Shown here piece by piece: positions 21,060 through 33,134 of a stretch of 60,000 nucleotides of DNA. The stretch's first letter is position 1; each line of letters opens with the position of its first letter. This DNA is from Adiantum capillus-veneris. Taxonomy: Eukaryota; Streptophyta; Polypodiopsida; Polypodiales; Pteridaceae. The position numbers and the translations under genes are program-made. The stretch lies in assembly GCA_014529385.2 (NCBI GenBank), contig CM043944.1, positions 174,359,240 through 174,419,239 of the forward strand. Direction: 5' to 3'. Under the pieces are notes generated by a model. It searched no databases. It saw nothing but the letters and a program-made list of their open reading frames with translations, and had not been told where the DNA came from.

Positions 21060-24000
21060 GCAAGTTGGTCCACAATGATGTAGTTGATAGTCTTATCACC
21101 AAAGAGATTCACAGGAAATCTATTGAGACTACCAATGGTGATTATGCATATGTTGCTAGCTCATAGAAGCAATATGGTCACACTTATGATTTTGCCAAGT
21201 CTAGCAATTGCAAGAATTCTTGCAACAAGTCTTATGGTTCCATACACAATCTCAAATGATATTATTGCCATAAGAAAGGGCATTGTGAAGACGGACTGGA
21301 GATCATGGTAGAGAGACAAAAAAAGTCCAAAGATAAGAATAATTCTAGCAGTGACACAAAGGGCAAGGCTAAGTTTGAGGAGATCAACGTAGTTGAGTCT
21401 CCCAAGGCGAATGCTTCGCACATTTTGGTATTCACAATGGATCTTAACATGGATGCTCTTGTCACACATGATGCCATTTTTGTACCAAATCGGATCATTA
21501 ATTTGTGGCAAGCTTCCATGCTACATAACATAGAGATTGGTACTCTACTTATGCAAAGACTCAAGCCTAATGAAGCTTGGAGATTCTTATGTGCTTGATG
21601 TAGTTGGTATGGAGTAATGGCATAGAGTTTATGCTATGCAACATCAGCTGAGCTAGCTAAGATCTTGTTATCTACTAGATAACTACATACAATCTTTGGG
21701 AATAGATCTCGGATAATCAAGAAGGATAATCTTGTGGTTCTCAAAGGTCATAAGCATGGTACTCTTTACTGAATTCATGTACCTTATATCATTTAAGATG
21801 ATTTTATGTCCGTAGTTAAGCTATCGCACATGAGCCAAAAGGCAACAAAGAATTTATCATGTTTTGGTTACTTGACTATGTTGAGTTTCATTGATTTCTT
21901 TATATGTTTTGGTTACTTAACTATGTTGAGTTTCATTGATTTCTTTATATGTGAGTGTTGCATTTATGGAAAACAAACTAGGTATGTGCACTTACCCTTG
22001 GGTAGAAAGTGGCTTGAGCCACTAGAACTTGTATATAGCAATGTCCAACCAAGTCTCGACGGGGGCTAGCTATTTTAAAAAATTTATAGATGACTCTACT
22101 AAGAAGGTGTGGGTATATCTTTTGAAGGGGTGGTGTATCTTTTGAAACATAAGGACAAGATCTTCTCAGTATTTTAGAAGTTTCTTGCATTAATTAAAAA
22201 TGAGTCAAGGAAGAAGCTCAAGAGCTCAAGAACTGATAGCGAGGGAGGAAATGTCTCCAAAGAGTTCGTAGATTTTTGTGCTAGAAGAGAAATTCGGCGG
22301 TAGTTTGTTGCACCCTACACACGTGCACAAAATGGAGTAGCTGAAAGGATAAACCGCACAATCCAAGAAAAGGTCACAACTATACTTCTTATAATAGGCT
22401 TGAATCAAGGCGTTTGGACCAAGATCGTTTTGATAGTGGTTCACAATGTAAATAGATCACCTAGTATGCCATTCAATTACCAGATTCTCGAGAAGTTGTG
22501 ATCAAGAAACACACCACGCTATGATCATTTACATATCTTTGGTTATGTAGCATGGGCACATGTGTCAAAAGAGATCAAACACAAACTTGAACCAAAGTCA
22601 CACAAATGTATTTTCATTGGTTATAGTGCAGATGGAGAGATGGGCCATCATCTCTAGCACCTAAAATCTTGTAAAATCATTAGAAGTTCGGATGTCATAT
22701 TCAAGATGCATAAGAAGCCTATCAAAGAGGCACAGTACAGGAGAGTCACACTTGAGGATGTTACCTCAGATTATGTCAAAACTCTTAAGTCTAGTGAGAA
22801 GACTCCTCTAGCAATGCCTCAAAGAGATCCGAAAGTAGTAGTCAAGGATTCAGATACTCTAGTCAAGCATCAAATCCACCTGAGTGTTTTCAACAAGGTC
22901 TATATTATCATATGTTGACTGACTATGGGGAATCATCTTATTTCCAAGAAGCCATGCAAATGGATATGATAAGGACAAGTGGGAGAAAGTGATCCAATGA
23001 GAATATGATTTGATTGTTAGTAACAAAACTTTTGGGATTAGTCAAATTGCCTCAAGGAAAGATAGTGTTACCTTGCAAATTAGGAGATCCAAAGCCTAAG
23101 TATAAGGCTAGACTTGTAGCTAAAGGTTTCAAGCAGCACAAAGGTGTATATTTTGGAAACATCTTCTTATTTGTGGTCAAGATGACTGCTTTGCATATGG
23201 TGCTTGGACTAGTAGTGATAGAGGACTTGGACTTAGTCCAAATGCACATGAAGGCACCTTTCCTTCACAGATATCTCAAGGAAGATGTGTGAATGAAACA
23301 ATCAGAAGGGGTTGTTCATCCAAGCAGAAAAGAGCTTGTGTGTAGACTCAAGAAATCACTTTATGGCTTAAGACAAGGTTATTAAAAATTTGATACTTTC
23401 AGGCGGTCTTATGGATATAAATAGAGTCACAAAGATCACTACTTGTACATGAATAAACTCATTGATGGATCACTTATTCTTCTTGTGTTATATGTTGAAT
23501 CGTTGGGAAGAACGCTCACACGATTGTAAATATGAAGCAAATGTTGAGTGAGACTTTTTCCATGAGAAATTTGGAAGAAACTAGTCTTTTTCTTGGTATG
23601 CATATCAAACATGATAGGCCAAAGGGTATTCTTGAGATTTCTCAAGAGTCATACATTCAAAAGGTCTTGCAATGTTCCATATATGCAAGGGGAAAGGCAT
23701 CAAGTATCAACATACTTGAAACTTAGCAAGAATGCTTCTCCTAAATATGATGTTGAAAAGATAGAGATGGCTAAGATTCCATATTCTTGAGCAGTGGGCA
23801 GCCTCATGTATGCAATGGTGGCTATGAGGCCATATATTTAATTTGCGATCGGAGTTTGCGGTGGGAGTGGTGAGTCGTTATATAACTAAATATGGAAAGA
23901 AACATTGGGATGCAGTGAAACATACAATCAATTCCTTAAAAAAGATACGGTAAACAAGTGCTTATGCTTTAGGAATAGTGGTGCATCCATGGTTGGTACA

Positions 24001-24480
24001 ACGAGAAGTCTACATTTGGCTATATTTTCATATTTGCTCAAGGGGTTGTTTCTTGGAGGTCACGTCTTCAAAATTGTACGTCCTCTTACACTACAAAAGT
24101 GGATTATGTTGCAACATCAGGTGCCAACAAGAAAGCATTATGGTTGGCTGCTCTTAGTGGACAATGGTCGGAAAATTCCAATTTTTTATTGTGATAATCA
24201 AAATGAAATTTCTTTGGCAAAGAATCCCATGTTTCATTCCAAAATGAAACTCATTGAGGTGAGGTATAGGATGTGTTGGCAAATAAGAGGATTGAGCTTG
24301 TTAAGGTCCATATAGATGACAAGTCTACGGATGCTCTTACAAAGAGCTTAACTGTGGAGCAATTTGCACATGGCATAGACTTGATGGGTGTAGGGTGAAG
24401 CTATGTTTATGCTTCGCAAGTTTGTACATACTAACTTTCATCAGGCCACTTATGGCCATCATTATGGACACATTAGTCTC
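21060..24480 (+). pseudogene. Copia-4: gag knuckle to RNase H
   Basis: Domains in order: degraded zinc knuckle YYCHKKGHCEDG (21260-21300), EEINVVESP (21380), protease remnant, GAG_pre-integrase ending ECCIYGKQTR (21950-21985) with an internal 45-bp duplication, integrase (22090-22760) with many stops, RT with LPCKLGDPKPKYKARLVAKG (23060-23130), EDLDLVQMHMKAPFLH, SLYGLRQG, MRNLEETSLFLGMHIKHD (23560-23610), and RNase H with YCDNQNEISLAKNPMFHSK (24188-24245). The YVDD core is degraded (LYVESLGRTL near 23490). The family matches Copia-1 and Copia-3. Confidence 0.85.
21860..21949 (+). repeat. 45-bp in-frame tandem duplication in Copia-4
   Basis: CFGYLTMLSFIDFFI is encoded twice in a row (starts at 21860 and 21905), with one base difference, inside the integrase N-terminal domain. 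Confidence 0.95.
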
Positions 24481-24492
24481 TAAGTGGAAGGT

Positions 24493-25352
24493 TGAAAGCC
24501 GATGTGGCTGAGATTCCAACCACACCAATCACTAACCATTAACTTTATTATTTGTGGCTAACAGAAAACAGTAAGGAGTGAGAGTGGACTTCACTCACTA
24601 AAACTCCACCAAGATAACATGTATTGTGTATGTACTTCTTCTTACTCATTGCATGCACTCATGAGATCCTACATGCTCCTTCCCTTGTGTGCAGTCAAGA
24701 ATTGCATAGGAATGCTTGCATATGAAAAGAGGCATAGGATAGGGGAATAAGAGTGAGAGTGACTCCATCACTCAATCGGTCTTGAAAGTTTGGGGTTGTT
24801 CCTTAAAGTGAGGTAGAGCACACTGACTTGGGCCACAAGCTTATGTGTGTGGCCTATTCAGTATTCTTGGATATTTGTAGCTATTCTTGGATGAAAATAA
24901 GCACCCCTTGTGTGTTGCACACAAACACACATAGAGCTTCTCAAGGTAGAATAGGCACACATAGGCTCTCCTCTTGAAGCTCTTTTGGAGAGAAATTCTA
25001 CTTCTCTCCCTTGAAGGAAAAAGTGTAAGGTATGGACTTTGTCCTAGAGTCACTAGAGTATGAGTGAATGAGAGAAGAGGTGAAATTATCCCACATGTAA
25101 AGGTGTGAGGCTGTAGAGATACTTAAAGCTCATTTCATGAATAAACAATCATTCCAAGTTTGCATTACATGTCCCTTGTCTATGGTGAGCTTGTGATGGG
25201 TTTGCCAACTACTCAAGATCGTGTTTACGAGTCAAAATTAATCTATCTTGCAACCTAATTCGCTTGAGTAATAATCTAGCCTACACACGCTCACTTATGT
25301 GCACAATGTTTGTCTATCATCCACCTTAGCTAGCACGATCCCATTCCCATCA
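24493..25352 (+). repeat. LTR between Copia-4 and a following PBS
   Basis: Preceded by a polypurine tract (TAAGTGGAAGG, 24481-24491) and starting TGAAAGCCGATG; ends CCCATTCCCATCA at 25352. Two bases later a PBS follows. It is therefore the 3' LTR of Copia-4 and at the same time sits in the position of a 5' LTR for the sequence to its right. Confidence 0.75.
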
Positions 25353-25354
25353 AG

Positions 25355-25371
25355 TGGTATCAGAGTTATGG
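25355..25371 (+). other. Primer-binding site after the Copia-4 LTR
   Basis: TGGTATCAGAGTTATGG, complementary to the 3' end of initiator tRNA-Met as in most plant copia elements. Confidence 0.85.
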
Positions 25372-25654
25372 TGTGCTAGCTAGGTTTGTTGCTATGCATT
25401 TGTGTGTTAGTATGATTAGCATCTCCATTAGAGTGATTAAAATTTCTTAATCATCATAACGATCCATTGACATTGTCTATAACTAGTTGCTTCTCTCACT
25501 AATTAAGCCCTAATTTAGCAATGTGTGCGCATGTCTTGGAACACCCAAGAGGCCACTACCCTCCATGGCGGTAGGCGTGATTAGGGTATTCATTTTTGTG
25601 TTTGCATTTAGAACACACTTTTGTGTCGATTTTCTAGTAGTTTGCATCTTCAAT
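25372..25654 (+). other. Copia leader, non-coding
   Basis: Follows the PBS, so it is probably the untranslated leader of a second copy of the Copia-4 family. It has no gag before minus-strand Copia-5 begins. Confidence 0.5.
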
Positions 25655-25850
25655 TAATCCATCCCTTGCATTACTTAAACTTCCTCATATATATTTTCAT
25701 TCAAGAAAGAAATAACAATATCTATCCAAAATGATCTACCAATGCACATAGAAAATGAACAATAGGCATACGACAAGCGGGAGCAAAAATATCTTCATAA
25801 TCTATGCCTTTCTATTGTGCATAACCTTTTGCAACAAGTCAAGTCTTATA
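25655..25850 (-). pseudogene. Copia-5, RT part left of the Copia-6 insertion
   Basis: The minus strand reads LVAKGYAQ.KGIDYEDIFAP and then HFLCALVDHFG, the RT region that follows directly on QWVYKLEHKPDGEIDRY at 31090-31160. Copia-7 has the same block at 43741-43900. Copia-6 separates the two parts and is flanked by TTATA. Confidence 0.8.
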
Positions 25851-26171
25851 TGTTGAGATGTCGAGCTCTACATCTTGAGCTGGCATCCACTACGGGTCTT
25901 GGCCGCTGACGACATTTACTCACTGGCGCGTTAGGTGACCGACACGGAGGATCTCTGCCAGTGATTCTACAGCTGGACTACACTTATAGTGCCAGCCTAG
26001 TACGCTTCTAGAGAGTTCACACTTAGTGACCGCATGTACATATGTGCTACTTTTCAGTTTTAGCACTTAGTCATTTTGTACTCTCTTTTCTGTGAGAAGA
26101 AGAAGAAGCTTTCCATCTCTGTGCGGTGTGTGCTTGTCTTGTGTAGCTCTCTTGCATCCTCTTTCTTTACA
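25851..26171 (+). repeat. 5' LTR of Copia-6
   Basis: TGTTGAGATGTCGAG ... TTTCTTTACA, 321 bp. Confidence 0.97.
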
Positions 26172-26184
26172 TGGTATCAGAGCC
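26172..26184 (+). other. Primer-binding site of Copia-6
   Basis: TGGTATCAGAGCC immediately follows the LTR; complementary to initiator tRNA-Met. Confidence 0.97.
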
Positions 26185-26444
26185 TGGTGCAGGCAAGAGA
26201 GGCTAAGAGAGCAAGAGCATCACAATCCCTTCGTTCGCAATCCATGACCAGTTTTTCGTACAAGTTTCTGAACAGGTCTCCAAAGTGCAGTACACAGAGA
26301 TTTATTGTACAAGTACAGTGGTTGTATGTACGCTTGATTGTGGACACTCGTTGAGTGTAGAAAGCGTTACAGGTACCACGATAGCAGGTTCAGCAGATTT
26401 GCAGGTTTTTGCAGATTGCAGCTATTTTGTCTTAGTGCTTCAAG

Positions 26445-27827
26445 ATGTCTGACGGTTTCAATCAGATTGTTACTTAGAAGCTTGAGAAAAATAACTACCC
26501 TGCATGAAAGTTCAGAATAACAAATTTCCTAAAAGGAAAAGGTTATTGGGACTATGTAGAAGGAGACAATGAAAAGGAACTAGAGATTCCCGAGGCAAAT
26601 GCTACAGTAGAACAAAGAAAAGCTTTGAGGGATTGGCAACAAGGCCAGAGCAAAGTGATGTATTGGTTTTCTATGAGCATCATAGATGGCATGATGGGCT
26701 ATCTACAAGATGCTGAAACCCCTGCCATTGCATGGAAAAACTTAGGCAGAGTGTTCGAGGTGAACACCAAGGCCAGGAAGCTTCAACTAAAGTCGGAGCT
26801 AAATCAGGTTAAGAGGAACAACCTCTCCATCAATGATTATTCTTTGAAGATCAAGAGTATCATTGAGTCTCTTGGATCTATTAAAGTCTCAGTGGAAGAC
26901 GACGACATTGTCCGTGCATGCTTGGATGGTCTAGGAGATGAGTATGTACATTTCAGGTCTTCCATGAATACAAGAGACGACATCCCCGTGTTCCAAGATT
27001 TGATTTCTATGCTTATTCTTGAGGAGAAGAACCTTCACACATCTTCTTCTCATGGCAGAAATAATTCTGAACAGGCCTTCTATTCTAACTCCAACAGAGG
27101 TAGAGGTAGAGGTCGTGGTCAAGGCCCAAGGGGTTGTAGGGGCCAATTTCAAGAAGGCCAATCAAATCAAAACAATACAGGTGGCAGGGGAAACCAGTCT
27201 CAAGGCAGGGGGAGTCAAAGTGGTCGTGGTGCAGGATCAAGCATGCAGCAACATACTGCAGATAGCAAAGAATGTTGGACTTGTGGTGAAAGAGGTCACA
27301 TGTCACGTGACTGTCCAAAGGGAAAAGCAAGTGGAAAGAGAGAACAAGGAAACTACGCATCTACTAGCAGAGATGCGGATGACAGCAAAAACCAGCGCAT
27401 GTTTGTTATGCAGCATGTAATGAATACAATGACTGCAAAGAATTCCACCCAAGATGATGTTTGGTATGTGGATTCAGGTGCCTCTAATCACATGACGTCT
27501 CGTGGAGAGTGGTTTAGAGATATGCGCAAACCAGATGTGTCAGGCTATGTGCAGATAGGAGATGACACAGCTCACCCCATTGCTCATGTAGGGGACATAC
27601 CTCTAAATACGAAGAGTGGGAAATCAAAGTACTTAGCAGATGTACTTCATGTACCAAACATTACAAAGAATCTTGTTTCTGTTGGACAAATGGTTGAGCA
27701 GGGTTTGCAGGTTTGTTTCAATCCGAATGGTTGTTATGTAGAAGATTTCCAAAATGGCTGTAAGCTGATCACAGAGGGCAAATGTGTGGGCAAAATGTTT
27801 ACGCTGAATGTAGACATGCCTGAGTAA
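26445..27827 (+). pseudogene. Copia-6 gag and protease
   Basis: The start ATG at 26445 (MSDGFNQIVT) is in frame with the long open stretch from 26625. Two stops interrupt the N-terminus: TAG at 26475-26477 and TGA at 26505-26507, the latter where copia gag normally has Trp. Capsid motifs follow (KARKLQLKSELNQVKRNN, ACLDGLGDEYVHFRSSMNT), then a Gly/Arg-rich stretch of repeated GRGRG (27100-27240), a zinc knuckle CWTCGERGHMSRDC (27273-27314), and the aspartic protease site VWYVDSGASNHM (27460-27495) with intact DSGA. The frame ends with TAA at 27825-27827; a one-base shift joins it to integrase. Confidence 0.95.
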
Positions 27828-28819
27828 AAGTTGCATTATTTGCACAGGGCACAGGTGTTGTGGCTGATGTTGACATTTGGCACAAACGCATTGGCCATGT
27901 CAATGAGCAGAGATTGCGCAGCATGCAATCAAAACAGATTGTAAAAGGTTTGCCCAAATTCAAGGTCGATGGTATGCATAAAGTGTGTGCAGCATGCCAG
28001 TTTGGAAAACAGTCAAAGGGCTCATTTCCACATGAGCGCAATGTATGTAAAAAGCCACTTGAGGTGGTGTACACAGATGTTTGGGGTCCAACCGATACTG
28101 CAAGTATACATGGTTGCAGGTATTATGTCTCTTTCATTGATGACCATACAAGGAAAGTATGGGTCTACTTCATGCGTAACAAAAGTGAAGTGTTTGGTCA
28201 CTTTCAGGACTTCAAAGTCATGATTGAGAAGGAGATAGATATGCAAATCAAGACATTGAGGTCAGATGGAGGGGGAGAGTACTTCTCCAATGATTTTTCA
28301 GATTTTCTGCGAATGCATGGTATACGCAGGCAGTTTACATGCAGATATACTCCACAGCAGAATGGAGTCGCAGAAAGGAAAAACAGGCACATTGTAGAGG
28401 TTGCACATGCATTGATGAATGAGAAGAACATGCCTCATCATTTCTGGGCTGAAGCTGTAAATACAGCTGTGTACATTATGAACAGGACACCTACAACTGC
28501 GATGCATGATGTAACACCCGAGGAAAAGTTTACAGGTACAAAGCCTGATTTGGCACACTTGAAAGTGTTTGGCTGCATAGCTTACGTGCATGTACCAGAT
28601 GAGTTGCGTAGGAAATTGGATCCTAAAGCAGAGCAATGTATTCTTGTGGGATATTCCCTTGAACAAAAGGGGTACAGGTGCTACAATCCTACTACACGAG
28701 AATTACGAGTGAGCAGAGATGTAGTCTTTGATGAGATGAGCAGCTGGTACAGTAATGCACATGGCACTATTGGGGCTGATGTAAAAGATGATGTGGTTGT
28801 ACAAAATGTGAGGCCATAG
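27828..28819 (+). pseudogene. Copia-6 integrase
   Basis: The HHCC zinc-binding domain is intact: DIWHKRIGHV ... VCAACQFGKQ (27880-28010). The catalytic triad is visible as D in YTDVWGP (28072-28092), D in RSDGGGEYFS (28261-28290) and E in NGVAERKNR (28360-28386). The end block FWAEAVNTAVYIMNRTPTTA and VFGCIAYVHVP is typical of copia. TAG at 28817-28819 separates it from RT in the same frame, where a Gln codon would restore reading. Confidence 0.95.
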
Positions 28820-30765
28820 TCAGAGGTTTTGAGTGGACCACAAGAGTCCTCTTCTCGTGGCTCTGTTGAGAAGCCATGGAATGGTAGACTACGTATGCAG
28901 GTTACTCCACCAGTAGGTACAGGGAATGTATCACGAAAGGAAAAGGAAAAGGTTGATGAACCTCCCTTTATGGCTGATGCATCATCAGGGTTTTCACATG
29001 TAGACATGGATTCAGATGGTTATGAACAAAGTCTTGATGAGGAATTTGGAATTCCGGTTGTCATGACACCTGGTGTAAGGAAAGTACAAGAAGATGCTAG
29101 AGGGCAAAGGAGTGACCCAGGACCGCGCAGATCTAACAGAGTCAGAAATCCAGTTCAGAAATTGACTTATGATGGGTATCTAGCACATCACCAAGCCTAC
29201 ATGGCTAAGGTGATACAGGAAGTGGAGCCCACATGTTTTGAGGATGCAGTTGGAAATGTGCATTGGGATGATGCAATGAATGAAGAGATGGCTACATTGG
29301 AAGCAAACGACACATGGGAGTTGGTGCCATTGCCAAGTGGTAAGAAAGCTATTGGCTGTAAATGGGTGTATAAAACCAAGCATAAGGCTGATGGTAACAT
29401 TGAGCGTCACAAGGCAAGGTTGGTCGCAAAGGGTTATGCACAGACGTATGGCATAGACTATGAGGAGACCTTTGCTCCAGTGGCAAAGATGACGACTGTG
29501 AGAGCTGTCATAGCAGTGGCTACATCTAGAGGATGGATTATGCATCAAATGGATGTAAAGAATGCCTTCTTTAATGGTGAGTTGCAAGAGGAAGTGTATA
29601 TGGATCAGCCACCTGGTTATGTCGATCCAGGTTACCAAGATTATGTATGCAGACTTCTCAAAGCTTTGTATGGTTTGAAGCAGGGCTCTAGAGCATGGTA
29701 TGACAGGATTGCCAAGTATCTTGTCAGTATTGGGTTTAGGAGAGCTCATGCTGATCATTCACTCTATGTACATGAGAGTGATGTGGGGATTGTGGTCATT
29801 ACCATATATGTAGATGACCTTATTATTGTGGGTGACAATGCTATGGAGATTGACCATGTGAAGGTTCTTCTCAAACAGGAGTTTGAAATGAAAGATTTAG
29901 GTGAGTTGCGCTACTTTCTTGGCATTGAGGTGATCAGGACTCTAGAGGGTGTATGGTTGTCACAGAGACAATATACTTTGGACATGTTGTCAAAGTATGG
30001 TATGGCTGATTGTAAGCCAATTTCTATTCCCTTGGATGTGAATGAAAAGATGAGTGCAGAGAAGGGTGATGTTGTTGAGGATGTCAAGATGTGCAGGAAG
30101 ATTATGGGTAGTCTAATCTACTTGACTATCACGAGGCCAGACTTGAGCTACACAGTAGGCTTGGAGAGTCAGTTCATGCAGCTTCCGAGGAAGCCACATT
30201 TGGATGGAGTACGATGCACACTTCGGTATGTGCAAGGGACTCTTGACTACGCATTGTTCTATGCAGCAGATGCGCCATTAGCATTGTATGGGTATACAGA
30301 TGCAGATTGGGCAGGTAGCATTGTTGATAGGAGATCTACGAGTGGCTTCATGTTCTCTTTTGGGAGTGCTGCTATTACTTGGAGCAGCAAAAAGCAGCCT
30401 ACGGTTGCTTTATCGAGCACAGAGGCCGAGTACAGAGGTGCAGCACTTGCGGCATGCGAGGTAGCTTGGCTACGCACATTACTTGAGGACTTGGGAGTGC
30501 AGGTGGACCAGCAGATTGTCATCCATTGAGACAACCTCAACAACATGCAGTTGGCTAGGAACCCAGTGTTCCATGCCAGGACCAAGCACATAGAGGTCCA
30601 TTACCACTACGTTCGAGAGCGAGTGTTGGCGGGCGACATCGACTTGGTCTACGTCAGCACAGAGGAGCAGATAGCGGATATCTTTACCAAGGCCCTCGGA
30701 GCTGAGAAGCTTTGACGTTTCCGGACTATGCTTGGACTCTGCGACATGCAGAGCTCGAGGGGGAG
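28820..30765 (+). pseudogene. Copia-6 reverse transcriptase and RNase H
   Basis: The same frame as integrase continues through an acidic linker into RT: TWELVPLPSGKKAIGCKWVY (29310-29370), RLVAKGYAQTYGIDYEETFA, VKNAFFNGELQEEVYM, ALYGLKQGSRAWYD and the catalytic IYVDDLIIVGD (29803-29835). RNase H: YTDADWAGS (30295), LSSTEAEYRGA (30410) and, after TGA at 30527-30529, DNLNNMQLARNPVFHARTK and EEQIADIFTKALGAEKL, ending with TGA at 30713-30715. It is the best-preserved RT in the window. Confidence 0.95.
30751..30765 (+). other. Polypurine tract of Copia-6
   Basis: GAGCTCGAGGGGGAG directly precedes the 3' LTR. Confidence 0.85.
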
Positions 30766-31086
30766 TGTTGAGATGTCGAGCTCTACATCTTGAGCTGGAA
30801 TCCACTACGGGTCTTGGCCGCTTACGACATTTACTCACTGGCGCGTTAGGTGACCGACACGGAGGATCTCTGCCAGTGATTCTACAACTGGACTACACTT
30901 ATAGTGCCAGCCTAGTACGCTTCTAGCGAATTCACACTTAGTGACCGCATGTACATATGTGCTACTTTTCAGTTTTAGCACTTAGTCATTTTGTACTCTC
31001 TTTTCTGTGAGAAGAAGAAGAAGCTTTCCATCTCTGTGTGGTGTGTGCTTGTCTTGTGTAGCTCTCTTGCATCCTCTTTCTTTACA
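30766..31086 (+). repeat. 3' LTR of Copia-6
   Basis: 321 bp, same ends as the 5' LTR; followed by TTATA. Confidence 0.97.
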
Positions 31087-31091
31087 TTATA

Positions 31092-33110
31092 GCGATCAAT
31101 CTCACCATCTGGCTTATGTTCCAACTTGTAGACCCATTGTACCAATGCCCTTTCTGCCAGTAGGCAAATCACATAAAGTCCATGTGTCATTTTTTTTAAG
31201 TGCATCATATTTTGATTGCATGGTATCCATCCCCAACTTTTTGAATTTTGTGCTTCATCAAAAGATAGAGGATCCTCCACTTCACATAAACTAGAAATAG
31301 CCAAAACATAACAATCTAATGCATTGCAGAAACCTAAACGAGTACAAGTCGATAAAGGTGCATCCAATCTAAAATCACACAAAGTATGCACCAGTCATTT
31401 TGGCATACCTCTAGCCTCCTCATTCTCAGCTCTTTCCACATCAAGTACATCATGTACATCTACATCAATAATAGACTGATCCGTATATACATTTTCCTCA
31501 TTGGAATCTACACTCAAATTTCCACCATTAAAAAGAGGCAAAAGATTGTCATATGTCCTCTAAGTTTCCATTACTGCCTCTAGTACATGTCATTGAAAGG
31601 CTAAATAGAATCTTCCACAAACACAACATCTCATGAAACCAAGATATTCTTTGTTTGTGGATGTTATAACCTATAACCTTTGCTTTCAATACTATAACTA
31701 ACAAAAATGCATTTGGCAACCTTATCATCTAATTTTCGATGTTTCATTTGTGGCACCAAAGCATAATCCAAACAATCAAAAATGCCCATGTGATCAATAG
31801 ATGGCTTCTTTTCATGCCATGCTTCATCAAGAGTCATAGAATGCAAAGCTTTTGTAGGACACATGTTAAGTACATAAGCAGCACACATGATAGCCTCAAG
31901 CCAAAACGATTGTGGCAAAGCTTGACTCTTAACCATACATCATGCCATCTCCATAAGCGAACTATTTTTCCTTTTAGAAACACCATTTTTTTTAGGTGTA
32001 TACGACACTGTACATTGGTGTTTTATCCCAGAGACTAACCAAAAATGCATTAAACTCATGAGACATATACTTCCCCCTCAATCGGAATGGAGGGTGCTCA
32101 TACTACATTTAGAGACATTTTTAGCCATATCCGGAAATTTCTTGAAGCACATAAACACTTCAAACTTAGTTTTAAGAGGATACAACCATGCATGCTTGGA
32201 GTAATCATCAATGAAAGTCACAAAGTACAAGTAATTTCCCAAGGATAGAGTTTGCATGGGCCCACAAACTTCACTATGCACAAGTTGCAACCTACATGTA
32301 GCACTAACTGAACCAACCTTTGGAAACTTCAACCGTTGCATCTTACCCAAAATACAACCTTCACAAACATGCTTCATAGGTGCTTCAAGAGGCAACAAAG
32401 AAGCAACCATATTAGTTTCTGCAAACTGGATAAATTTAGATGCTCAAAACATGCATGCCAAAGTTTTGCATCTGAAAAACCCTTTGAATCCAAAATTGTA
32501 TTTGCAAAATTCTATCCACCCTTGTCATACAAAGTGAGTTTATATAGCCCACGACAAAAAATACTAGATGCAATGATTTCATCTCACCAAAACTAAGATC
32601 ATGAACAATATATCTGTCATCCACAAATTTTGACAAGACCAAGTCTAGCAATTGCAAATAAAAACAAAAGGTTCCTTTTTATTATAGGTACATAAGTGCA
32701 TCAACAAGTGTGAAAGAACTGTCATTTTCAATAGTTAGCACAATCTTTCCATGTCTTTTGACCGGATAACAAGCATTGTTAGCACAATTGATTGTGTTCC
32801 CACGAGGGAGAACCTTGAGAGAGGTAAACAAGCCACGATGAGAGGTAATGTGCTTTGTAGCACCACTATCAAAGGACCACACATGTGGATCTGCAGCAAC
32901 ATACATACATGCATCATGGATAGAAGTGCACTCTGCACTAAATGCCCACTTTGCATCTACATCAGCATCACAATCTCCTTTCACAGAAGACTCTACAATA
33001 GTTGCACTTGTAGTGGAAACAACCTCATGTCATGGACCATGGCTGCTTTGTGTAGCTTGTGGGATTTTGAGATCAAAATGAAGGGACTGACATAGCTCAT
33101 AAATTGCCAC
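31092..33110 (-). pseudogene. Copia-5, protease to RT part right of the Copia-6 insertion
   Basis: On the minus strand, from high to low coordinates: protease VWSFDSGATKHITSHRGLF (about 32830-32890), GAG_pre-integrase with CEGCILGKMQRLKF (32325-32370), integrase YFVTFIDDYSKHAWLY (32180-32230), a gap, SFWLEAIMCAAYVLNMCPTK and LDDKVAKCIFV (31690-31910), the linker with LSFDEAQNSKSW, and RT start QWVYKLEHKPDGEIDRY (31092-31160). Several frameshifts and stops occur. The same family lies at 42925-44560 on the plus strand (Copia-7). No LTR was found. Confidence 0.85.
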
Positions 33111-33134
33111 ATGTTATGATCACTAATACAAACA

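Larger units (their letters stand above)
25851..31086 (+). mobile_element. Copia-6: full-length Ty1/copia element nested in Copia-5
   Basis: 5236 bp with LTRs of 321 bp (25851-26171 and 30766-31086), target duplication TTATA (25846-25850 and 31087-31091), a PBS directly after the 5' LTR and a PPT directly before the 3' LTR. By eye the LTRs differ at about six positions, so the insertion is comparatively recent. Gag-pol is nearly complete but interrupted by five stops and one frameshift. Confidence 0.97.
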
